A DNA stretch of 49,440 nucleotides from Streptomyces sp. SS1-1 (lineage in GTDB: Bacteria; Actinomycetota; Actinomycetes; Streptomycetales; Streptomycetaceae), in the NCBI RefSeq assembly GCF_008973465.1, contig NZ_WBXN01000002.1, forward strand, positions 1 through 49,440, in the 5' to 3' direction. This document shows positions 31,858-38,763 of the stretch, piece by piece. The notes beneath the pieces were generated by a model that did not search any database, had not been told where the DNA came from, and was given only the letters and a program-made list of their open reading frames with translations. Position 1 is the first letter of the stretch. The number at the start of each line of letters is the position of its first letter. The position numbers and the translations under genes were made by a program.

Positions 31858-33009
31858 ATGACCGCTCCCTACGACCCGAACGATCGGGAAAAGGTAGTCG
31901 CGAAGCTGCCTGTGCAGCTACGCCGTGAACTCAAGATCCGGGCCGCCGAAGTCGGCATGGACATCCAGCACGCCGTCACCGCCGGCGTGAAGGCATGGCA
32001 GAAGACGGACAGCCACCCGACCGTCGATACCGCCGGTGGCTCCAGCTTCTCCACCTACCTACCCACGGGCCTGTACGCGGAGCTCAAGGTCAGCTGCAAG
32101 GCCCGCGGCCTCACCTACAACCAGGGCATGGCCCAAGCCATCCGCGGATGGCTCGACGCCACCCCGTCGCCGCGACGTGCGACCCCCAACATCACCGGCA
32201 CTCGCCGCCTGATCATCGGCAACCAGAAGGGCGGCGTCGGCAAGACCAGCGTGGCGGCCGGAGTCGCCACGGCGCTCGCAGAGAACGGCAACAAGGTCGT
32301 CCTCATCGACTTCGACCCGCAATGCCACCTCACCCGCCAACTTGGCCACCAGATTCTCGACATCGAAGAGCCGAGCCTGGCCAAAGTCATGCTGGGCGAG
32401 ACGAACCAGGACATGCGCAGCCTCCTAGTCCCGATAAAGGGCGGAGACTTCGAAGACCGCCTGTGGCTGCTCCCCGGCTGCAAGGACGCATTCCTTCTGG
32501 ACGCGCGACTCGCCACCAGCCGCCACGTCCGTATCCGCGAGACGGCGCTGGAGAAGGCCCTCGAACCGCTCGAGGAAGACGTCGACTACGTCGTCGTCGA
32601 CTGCCCGCCCAGCTTGGGCTACGCGATGGACACCGCCCTCTACTACGGACGTCTCCGTTCTGGCGAGGAACCCAACTCCTCCGGCATCGTCATCGTCGTC
32701 CTGGCGGAGGACTCCTCCGCCGACGCCTACGACATGCTCGACGAGCAGATCCAGGACCTCGCCGACGACCTCGACATCGACATCCCCAGCCTCGGCTTCG
32801 TGGTCAACATGTACGACAGCCGCAAGGGCTACGTCGCCACCTCATCCCTCGACAGCTGGAGAGAGATCGGCGAACCGCGCGTCCTCGCCGTCATTCCCGA
32901 GCTGAAAGACCAACGCGAGGCCGTGCGCGTCAAGAAGCCACTACTCGTGCACGCCCCCTACGGCGAACAAGCCGAAGCCATGCGCAACCTGGCCCGGGAG
33001 ATCAGCTGA
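31858..33009 (+). CDS. parA: ParA partition ATPase with N-terminal ribbon-helix-helix repeats
   Basis: 383 residues from ATG 31858. Residues 1-105 hold two similar units of about 40 residues with ribbon-helix-helix character: VVAKLPVQLRRELKIRAAEV and FSTYLPTGLYAELKVSCKAR. The ATPase follows, with the deviant Walker A KGGVGKTS (about 123-130), LIDFDPQCHLT, and VVVDCPPSLG. ParA moves ParB-bound plasmids over the nucleoid. Most type Ia ParAs carry an HTH here instead, so this N-terminus is unusual and may bind DNA for autoregulation. The stop overlaps the parB start. Confidence 0.93.
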   Translation: MTAPYDPNDREKVVAKLPVQLRRELKIRAAEVGMDIQHAVTAGVKAWQKTDSHPTVDTAGGSSFSTYLPTGLYAELKVSCKARGLTYNQGMAQAIRGWLDATPSPRRATPNITGTRRLIIGNQKGGVGKTSVAAGVATALAENGNKVVLIDFDPQCHLTRQLGHQILDIEEPSLAKVMLGETNQDMRSLLVPIKGGDFEDRLWLLPGCKDAFLLDARLATSRHVRIRETALEKALEPLEEDVDYVVVDCPPSLGYAMDTALYYGRLRSGEEPNSSGIVIVVLAEDSSADAYDMLDEQIQDLADDLDIDIPSLGFVVNMYDSRKGYVATSSLDSWREIGEPRVLAVIPELKDQREAVRVKKPLLVHAPYGEQAEAMRNLAREIS

Positions 33010-34172
33010 TGAGCAAAGAAGAGGAACTCGGCAAGGGCGCATCTTTTGGCCGCAGCCGCGACCGCCGCAGCGAACGCGGCCGCGCCAAGGCGCTAGCGCA
33101 AGGCGACATCCCGCCCTACACACTCGTGCGCCTCCCGCTAGACGAGGTCGCCTCGACCCCGCTCAACCCGCGGCGCCGGTTCGGCACCGACGAAGACCTC
33201 ACCCGCTTCGGCGAAGAGCTCCGCGCGGCCCAGCTCCACGCATGTGTCGCCGTCAGTCGGTCCGCCTACTTGAGCCTGTGGCCAGACCACGCTGCTCGCC
33301 TGGAACCATCAGCGCAACACGTCCTCGTCAACGGCGAACGCCGCGTGCGCAGCGCCCGGCACGTCTCCCTAACCCACCTCGACTTCGTCATCCGTGACGA
33401 CCTCGCCGCAACGCGCGAGACGTTCATCAACCATGTTCTTCGGGAGAACCTTTCCCGCGAGAACTTCGACGTCATAGAACGCGCACACGGCGTCAAATCA
33501 CTCGTCGAAGCGTGTGCAGAGGAAGCAGGGCCACGCGGAGCCCAAACCCGAGCTGCCGACCAGCTCGGACGCGACAAGTCCTGGGTCACGAACCAGTTGA
33601 TCCTCCTCGCCCTACCTGAAGAACTCCAAACCCGTCTCAGCGAGGGCACCCTTCCCGAGCGCGATGGTCGCGTCATGGCCAGGCACGCCAAGGACAACCC
33701 AGATCTCGATGTCGAAGGGCTGCTGGCCTACCTTGACGAGACCCGGCAAGCAGAGAAGGAGAAGAAGGCGAGAGCATCTGCCGCCCTGGCCTCCGTTGCC
33801 GAGTCCTCCAAGAAGGATGGAACTGAAACCCCCGCGATCCCGTCACCGAGTGCACCGGTGGACACCTCGAACGGGAATGAGGGCCTCGGCACGGAGGAAC
33901 TAGAGACGAGTGGTTCGTTGTCCGCGGACAACGAACCGGCGTCGGCAGCCGAGGGCAAGTCGGAGCTCTTCGACGGCGACCCGCTCGAGCAGCTCGATGT
34001 CTTCCGCCGCAGGGCAGTCAGGTTCGCCAAGGAAATGACCGGCCTAGAGGAGACCTACCGACTGGCGTCCAAAGCGAACCCTGAGCTCGCAGAGTCGCAC
34101 CTGAGGCAGATCCTGGAGCGACTGGATCGAGTCGGGCGCCATCTAGAACTCCGTCAGAAGCAGTCGCAGTAA
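33009..34172 (+). CDS. parB: ParB centromere-binding protein
   Basis: 387 residues, ATG overlapping the parA stop (TGATG). ParB motifs: LNPRRRFGTDEDLTRFGEEL, CTPase box NGERRVRSA (about 107-115), ENLSRENFDVIERAHG (about 146-161) and the HTH TRAADQLGRDKSWVTNQLIL (about 179-198). An Ala/Ser-rich linker precedes a helical C-terminus. ParB loads at parS, slides as a CTP clamp and activates ParA. A parS-like palindrome lies within its own linker codons (33912-33937), where it encodes SLSADNEP. Confidence 0.93.
   Translation: MSKEEELGKGASFGRSRDRRSERGRAKALAQGDIPPYTLVRLPLDEVASTPLNPRRRFGTDEDLTRFGEELRAAQLHACVAVSRSAYLSLWPDHAARLEPSAQHVLVNGERRVRSARHVSLTHLDFVIRDDLAATRETFINHVLRENLSRENFDVIERAHGVKSLVEACAEEAGPRGAQTRAADQLGRDKSWVTNQLILLALPEELQTRLSEGTLPERDGRVMARHAKDNPDLDVEGLLAYLDETRQAEKEKKARASAALASVAESSKKDGTETPAIPSPSAPVDTSNGNEGLGTEELETSGSLSADNEPASAAEGKSELFDGDPLEQLDVFRRRAVRFAKEMTGLEETYRLASKANPELAESHLRQILERLDRVGRHLELRQKQSQ
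33912..33937. promoter_or_regulatory. parS: parS-like palindrome 3, inside parB
   Basis: 26-bp perfect palindrome: core GTTGTCCGCGGACAAC with flanks GGTTC/GAACC. It is located in the low-complexity linker of parB, where the protein can tolerate it. Confidence 0.85.
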
Positions 34173-34191
34173 GTTCAATAGGAGTACTGGA

Positions 34192-34231
34192 GCGGTGGGG
34201 GGTGTTGTCCGCGGACAACACCCCCCACCGC
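34192..34231. promoter_or_regulatory. parS: parS-like palindrome 4, 40 bp
   Basis: 40-bp perfect palindrome centred at 34211/34212, 20 bases after the parB stop. Core as in the others; flanks start GCGGTGGGGGGT. As RNA it would form a long stem, so it may also terminate parAB transcription. Confidence 0.85.
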
Positions 34232-34274
34232 AGTGGGACCCGCGTTGTGGGTGGCGGTTGCAAGGCTTGGACTG

Positions 34275-34418
34275 GTGAATGGCGATGATCAGCTGCTGAA
34301 CGGCCGGGTCTCCGCTGCGGAGCACGACGACCTCAACCCCGGTCCGCTCCCGTACCGGACCTGTGCCGAACTGGTCGGCGGGCCGCTGGACGGCCTACTG
34401 CAGTCGACGACGGCGTAG
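34275..34418 (+). CDS. Small conserved-type protein
   Basis: 47 residues from GTG 34275 with AAGG upstream. The end YRTCAELVGGPLDGLLQS matches a pattern often seen in small actinobacterial plasmid and phage proteins. Function unknown. Confidence 0.5.
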   Translation: MNGDDQLLNGRVSAAEHDDLNPGPLPYRTCAELVGGPLDGLLQSTTA

Positions 34419-34658
34419 CCCTGCCCACTGAGCTGTCACGGTGGCCCGGCGGCCTCGCCCTTTACGATCCGCGTCCTGGCGAGCCCCGCGCGCAGGGTCC
34501 TGGCGTCAGCTGTCGCTTCTACTGCTCCGGCGACACACCCTGACGCCAGGCCCGATCACGGCGCCGCCGCCCCGACCACAGACCCGACCGTGCCTGGTCA
34601 GCGGGGTGCCACATCGCTACTCGCCGTCCGGGGCAGGGAGCTGGATTCCCCTGGTACG

Positions 34659-35384
34659 TCAGATCCAGTGGATGCGTTGCCGCGTCGGCAGCAGGCTGAA
34701 TTCGAGGGTGCGCAGCCCGGATCCCTCGGTCAGGTGCCACGGTGCGATCATCCACAGACCGTCCCGGTCGGGGACCGGCTCGACGGGGTAGCCGGTCAGC
34801 ACCAGGTCCCAGCGGTCCGTGATCCCGTTGTCGCGGTCGTCTTCCACTGTCACCGTGCCGAGCACTTTGTGCGGGAGCTCCCGTCCAGCCTGCTTGGCTG
34901 TGAAGTTCTCCGAGAGCTCCTTGATGGTGAAATCCTTCTGGAGGTAAACCTCCCGGCTTGTCTCGCCAGGCTCGATGAGGATGACGCCGGCAGCAGTGGG
35001 CCGCCTGTTCTCATCGGCCACGACCAGGTCGCCGTCGAATCGAGCCTGCACGCGCCGGTCGCTGAGGTTCTCCAGGACCAGGACCTGTTGCAGAACGAGA
35101 CGGTTGGCGCCGTCCTCATCCGCGGGGAAGTGCCATGTGTGCCCTGTCGGCCAGGTGCTGCAGGGCATCCCGGCGGGTGTCCATGCCTGCGGCTCCCACG
35201 GCGGGGGAGTGAGCTTGAGGGTGACCACCGGCGCTTGCGAGTCGAGCCGGCCGCGGATGGCGTCGGCGTTCATGAGCTGGCTGACCTGCAGCGTTTGACG
35301 TGTGAGGTATGCCTGCCACGCGACGAAGCCGAAGGCCAGGGTGGTGCTGATCGAGCCGAGGGCCACCCAGAAGGTTTCTGACAT
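34659..35384 (-). CDS. Membrane-anchored protein of unknown function
   Basis: 241 residues. N-terminal membrane segment about 4-22 (FWVALGSISTTLAFGFVAW), then a short coiled stretch and a beta-rich domain (VLVLENLSDRRVQARFDGDL, then GVILIEPGETSREVYLQKDF). The plan resembles single-pass proteins with an Ig-like or jelly-roll exterior domain. No family is named. It is isolated, in opposite orientation to its neighbours; 240 bases without recognisable features lie between it and the gene ending at 34418. Confidence 0.65.
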   Translation of the reverse strand: MSETFWVALGSISTTLAFGFVAWQAYLTRQTLQVSQLMNADAIRGRLDSQAPVVTLKLTPPPWEPQAWTPAGMPCSTWPTGHTWHFPADEDGANRLVLQQVLVLENLSDRRVQARFDGDLVVADENRRPTAAGVILIEPGETSREVYLQKDFTIKELSENFTAKQAGRELPHKVLGTVTVEDDRDNGITDRWDLVLTGYPVEPVPDRDGLWMIAPWHLTEGSGLRTLEFSLLPTRQRIHWI

Positions 35385-35486
35385 GGCGGAGATTTTGGCC
35401 CCACCCCGCAGGGCAGCGCCCGGGGTTCGAGACGAATCGTTAGCCAGCTAGAGAAGGCCGCGCGCCGGTTGGGCAGGGATGGTTCC

Positions 35487-35534
35487 CCCTATAGATCGCC
35501 CTACAGTTCCCCCTACACTCTCCCCTACAATGAT
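35487..35534 (+). repeat. Four 12-bp direct repeats
   Basis: CCCTAYA begins at 35487, 35499, 35511 and 35523, exactly 12 bp apart, each followed by a variable 5-base spacer. The tight spacing suggests iterons or a tandem operator ahead of the replication-relaxation gene at 35778. Confidence 0.75.
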
Positions 35535-35608
35535 CAAGTGTTCGGGTTGGAGCATCGGTGCAGCTCAGCGTACGGATCCGGGCCTGACTAGCGCTTCGAC
35601 AGCCCCTT

Positions 35609-35633
35609 ACTCTCACTTACTGTCAGTGAGAGT
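35609..35633. promoter_or_regulatory. 9-bp inverted repeat
   Basis: ACTCTCACT (35609-35617) and AGTGAGAGT (35625-35633) around a 7-base centre. Candidate operator or short hairpin. Confidence 0.5.
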
Positions 35634-35777
35634 GTGGTGGAGTGATCGTCTCGGGGCCGCTGGGTCCCAGTGACCGCCCGGCCCCTGGACGGCTCCGGTG
35701 CCGCATACGCCTGGCGGGCGCAGCCCGTCGCGTGGCCCGCTGCGGGGACGAAGAGACGGAGAGCGGGAGGGGATCGG

Positions 35778-36956
35778 GTGGGCGGGACGCGGCGGTGGCC
35801 GTATGGGTCGACGGCGCGGGTGCGTGCTCTGGTGCTGCTGGCGCTGGGGGTGGTGAAGGTGGCCACGGCCGCCCAGCTGCGCGCTCTGGTGCTGCCGGGG
35901 ACGGCGGATGCGCAGACGGTGCGCAACGCGTGCAAGGACCTTAAGGGTGCGGGGCTGGTGGAGTCGGTCGGGTCGACCAGCCGCCTGGGCAAGGCCGGCC
36001 AGCCGGTGACCGAGCAGCTGTGGAACCTCACCACCGCCGGCCTTGCGGCGGCCGCGACCGAACTGGACCGTCCCGTCCGTGAGATGGGCGGCACCGCGCG
36101 GGACGCGGCGAAGGCCGGCGCCGGGCACGCGCTGAAGGTGACGGACACGATCGACGCGTTCCGCCAGTCCGAGCCGCTGCCCACCAAGCGGGTTGCCCGG
36201 ACGCGGCAGCCCGGCGCCGCGGCCGCCATTCCCGCGCAGCCGGCGGCGGTGACGCGCCCGCCGGGGCTGGGGAAGCTGCGGGGCTGGACCACCGAGGTCG
36301 CGCTGCCCGTCGTGGGCACGTTCACCGCGCCCGGTCGGGGAAGCCTGCGTGCCGATGCCGTTCTGACCGCGCCCGAGGACGGTGTGCCGGTGCTGTTCGT
36401 GGAGGTCGACAACCACACCGAGCCGCCGGCCGCCGTCGCCGACAAGATCGCCCGCTACCGGAAGTTCTTCCAACGCTCGGCGATGGACCACCGCGGCCAG
36501 GACGTGCCGCTGTGGTCGACGCTGTGGGAGGACTCCGGCCGCGGAGGCTTCCCGCCCGTTGCGCTCGTGTTCACCAAGCCGGTCGGCCCACGCGTCATGC
36601 AGGAACGCATCGGGGAGGTCGGCCGCCTGTCACAGGAGCACTGGCAGGGCCGCTGGCACACCGACTACACCAGCCCCGAGGGCAAGCGCGACGGCTACCG
36701 CGACTACGACGGCACCGTGCCCGTGCTCGCCACCACCCTGGCCCTGCTCGCCGAAAAGGGACCGCGCGGGCCGGTGTGGTGGCGCTACGGCCACACTGCG
36801 GTCGAGACCCTGGAGCAGGCCCTCGACAACCCCGACGACCACCGCGCCTACCGCCTACGCGACGAGCAGCGCCGCGCCGCCCGCCAGGCAGCCGACGAAG
36901 CCGGCCAGGCCCAGCGGGAGGAGGAGCGCCGCGTACGGGATGCCTCGAGGTGGTAG
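35778..36956 (+). CDS. Replication-relaxation family protein, ended by TAG
   Basis: 392 residues from GTG 35778 with GGGAGGGG upstream. An N-terminal winged helix (ALVLLALGVVKVATAAQLRA, then QTVRNACKDLKGAGLVE) and a later catalytic-like part with VPVLFVEVDNHTEPPAAVAD and KIARYRKFF follow the Replic_Relax plan, a family tied to plasmid DNA relaxation and replication. Translation meets TAG at 36954, but the same frame continues to 37154 with a zinc ribbon (CPSCGKD then CGVC) and a charged tail. The natural product is therefore probably about 458 residues; the stop may be a mutation. Confidence 0.8.
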   Translation: MGGTRRWPYGSTARVRALVLLALGVVKVATAAQLRALVLPGTADAQTVRNACKDLKGAGLVESVGSTSRLGKAGQPVTEQLWNLTTAGLAAAATELDRPVREMGGTARDAAKAGAGHALKVTDTIDAFRQSEPLPTKRVARTRQPGAAAAIPAQPAAVTRPPGLGKLRGWTTEVALPVVGTFTAPGRGSLRADAVLTAPEDGVPVLFVEVDNHTEPPAAVADKIARYRKFFQRSAMDHRGQDVPLWSTLWEDSGRGGFPPVALVFTKPVGPRVMQERIGEVGRLSQEHWQGRWHTDYTSPEGKRDGYRDYDGTVPVLATTLALLAEKGPRGPVWWRYGHTAVETLEQALDNPDDHRAYRLRDEQRRAARQAADEAGQAQREEERRVRDASRW

Positions 36957-37154
36957 TGCCCGTCCTGCGGCAAGGACGTCTACCCCGACCCCGCTGCCAG
37001 CCTGGTGCCCGGCAGCGGTGAATGCGGAGTGTGCCGTGACCGCCGCGCACGCCTCGCACAGGAGGCACAGGAGGCACAGGAGCAGGCGGAGGCCGAGGCT
37101 GAGGCCTTGCGTTCGCGTCGACGTGAGGGCGCGTTCGGGTGGCTTCGCAAGTGA
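36957..37154 (+). pseudogene. Zinc-ribbon tail cut off from the replication-relaxation protein
   Basis: In-frame continuation after TAG. CPSCGKDVYPDPAASLVPG and CGVCRDRRARLAQ form a four-cysteine ribbon, then a Gln/Glu/Ala repeat encoded by three tandem GCACAGGAG units and a basic end GAFGWLRK before TGA. No start codon or ribosome site of its own is visible, which supports it being the severed C-terminus. Confidence 0.6.
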
Positions 37155-37171
37155 AGGACCCCGGGAATGAG

Positions 37172-37197
37172 GGAACCCGGCAAATTTGCCGGGTTCC
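37172..37197. terminator. Bidirectional terminator
   Basis: 26-bp perfect palindrome with half GGAACCCGGCAAA, between convergent genes ending at 37154 and 37246. Confidence 0.75.
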
Positions 37198-37245
37198 GCT
37201 TAACTACGGGCCTTCACGGCTGCCCATAGCGGGCGAGGTTTGCTT

Positions 37246-37938
37246 TCAGCTCAGTGATGTGGGTCGGCGCGGGGGTGGGACTGCCCTCAGGAGCTCCCAC
37301 AGCGGACGCGAGCCGGCTGCCCACGTAGCGAGCGTCTCGCGGTCCACTATGTGCAGCCGCTGCTGCCTCGCGAAAGCCACGGCGGGCGCCGTCACTCGTC
37401 CGTTCGTGACGATGACCGCGACGTCCGCGCCGTGCACCTGACGCGCTGTGCCGTTGAGCACTTGCAGATCAGGGGTTCCCACTGCCGATCCTCGGGCTCC
37501 GTTGCGGCGGTGCTTGCACTGGATGACCCAGCGGCGGCCGTAAGGGTCGGTTGCCTTCACGTCCGCGCCCAGGTCCCCGCCACCGCCGACACGGACGGCA
37601 TTGCGGCATCCATCGCGGTACATCAGGTCCCGCACGGCGTCCTCGAACCGTGAGTGGTGCAGCCCGTCCAGCTGCGCAAGCCCGTACCGCAGACTCTGCG
37701 CTCGCGCGGCATCCCAACGCGCCCGCTGCTGACGCTGGTGCCCCCATGCGAAGCCTGCCAGGGAGGCGAGGAACGCGGCGATGACGAGGACCCACCAGTG
37801 GGTCACAAGCCAATCGACCACCACTATGAACAGCCCGATCGCGACCGCGGCAGCCGCCAGAACGCCGAACAGGTCCGCCTCTGCCTGCTTCCTGCTGCGC
37901 CGGCGTGGTCGACGCGCAGGGGACCGCCGCGGCGTCAC
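37246..37938 (-). CDS. Membrane-anchored Mrr-like restriction endonuclease
   Basis: 230 residues from GTG 37938, which overlaps the upstream stop (GTGA). A basic start is followed by two membrane segments (about 24-42 and 47-63) and an Mrr_cat nuclease domain (about 90-225) with E99, D126 in GADVK and Q140-x-K142 in IQCKH. Mrr-type enzymes cut DNA with foreign modification. The membrane anchor suggests action on incoming DNA at the envelope. No methyltransferase is nearby, as expected for a modification-dependent enzyme. The active-site residues are intact. Confidence 0.82.
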   Translation of the reverse strand: MTPRRSPARRPRRRSRKQAEADLFGVLAAAAVAIGLFIVVVDWLVTHWWVLVIAAFLASLAGFAWGHQRQQRARWDAARAQSLRYGLAQLDGLHHSRFEDAVRDLMYRDGCRNAVRVGGGGDLGADVKATDPYGRRWVIQCKHRRNGARGSAVGTPDLQVLNGTARQVHGADVAVIVTNGRVTAPAVAFARQQRLHIVDRETLATWAAGSRPLWELLRAVPPPRRPTSLS

Positions 37939-38267
37939 CGGGCACCGTCCGAGCGCTCCCACGGGATCGGGTACGAGACCGTAGGCTGCGGCCGCTGCTT
38001 CACCGTGTTCGTGCTCTCGAACTTGACCGGATAGCGAACCGTGGACTGCGGACGCGGAGTCGACCCCCCTCCGCTCGCACCCCCACCGCCGCCGCCCATC
38101 CCCACGACCGCTAACGCGATGACGGCTAAGACCGTCATCTCCCGCCTTGCGCCCGGAGCCCATCGCGAATGACCGCGAACCGGCGTCCCGTCAGAGCGCA
38201 CGTAATCCCGTACCCAAGGCAACGGATGCCTCCCCCTCGTGATGAATCCCCGCAACGGCCGGCCCAT
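37935..38267 (-). CDS. Small membrane protein coupled to the Mrr-like nuclease
   Basis: 110 residues from ATG 38267; the start is uncertain because the ribosome site is weak. Contains VRDYVRSDGTPVRGHSRW, a motif seen in many Streptomyces small proteins, then a hydrophobic segment TVLAVIALAVVGMG followed by Gly-rich and Pro/Thr-rich stretches. Its stop overlaps the nuclease GTG, indicating coupled translation. Function unknown. Confidence 0.6.
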   Translation of the reverse strand: MGRPLRGFITRGRHPLPWVRDYVRSDGTPVRGHSRWAPGARREMTVLAVIALAVVGMGGGGGGASGGGSTPRPQSTVRYPVKFESTNTVKQRPQPTVSYPIPWERSDGAR

Positions 38268-38763
38268 AGTTGCAGCCAGCACTGACAACGGGTCAGCTCA
38301 CCACTGCGTGGGGTGATCAATCCAGGTGGGAACAGGCCAGCTCATACCTGCGCGCAGCTCGCGAGGGGGGCCTGGCGAAGCTGGAGGGTGTCTAGCCAAT
38401 GCTGGGGCTTTCGGCCAGAACGCCGACGACCCTGAGGGCGAGGACGTCCGGCACGCCTCCGTCGGCCAGCTCGCGCTCACGTACTGGGTGAACCGGCACT
38501 TGCACCGCCTGTCGGTTCTGACCATCACCTGGCTCGGATAGCCCCGGTGCAGGCGCTCGACCCCGGCATGCAACGGCCAGGGACAGGACGTCGCCGGCGT
38601 GACAGGAACTCGGTCAGCGACCGTAGTAGCCGACACCCAGCCCACCCTTGATCGGGAATAAACGTGATTGCCGGAATTACTTATGATCACCCGGCATCTG
38701 TTGGATTGTCAGTGCCCGGTTCTACCTTCGAGGGGAAGTCCTCCCAAGCGAAGGCGGTGCACG
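38268..38763. other. Gap without a supported gene
   Basis: About 500 bases. Short open frames exist on both strands but lack ribosome sites and conserved features. The last part (about 38650-38690) is AT-richer and probably carries the promoter of the CoiA-like gene. Confidence 0.5.

Larger units (their letters stand above)
35385..35777. other. Control region upstream of the replication-relaxation gene
   Basis: 393 bases without a gene. Contains four CCCTA repeats at 12-bp spacing (35487-35534) and an inverted repeat at 35609-35633. The rest shows nothing recognisable. Confidence 0.5.

Noticed and set aside
35588..36491. Two overlapping leftward frames opposite the replication-relaxation gene
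   Set aside because: No ribosome sites, and the plus-strand protein has family features.
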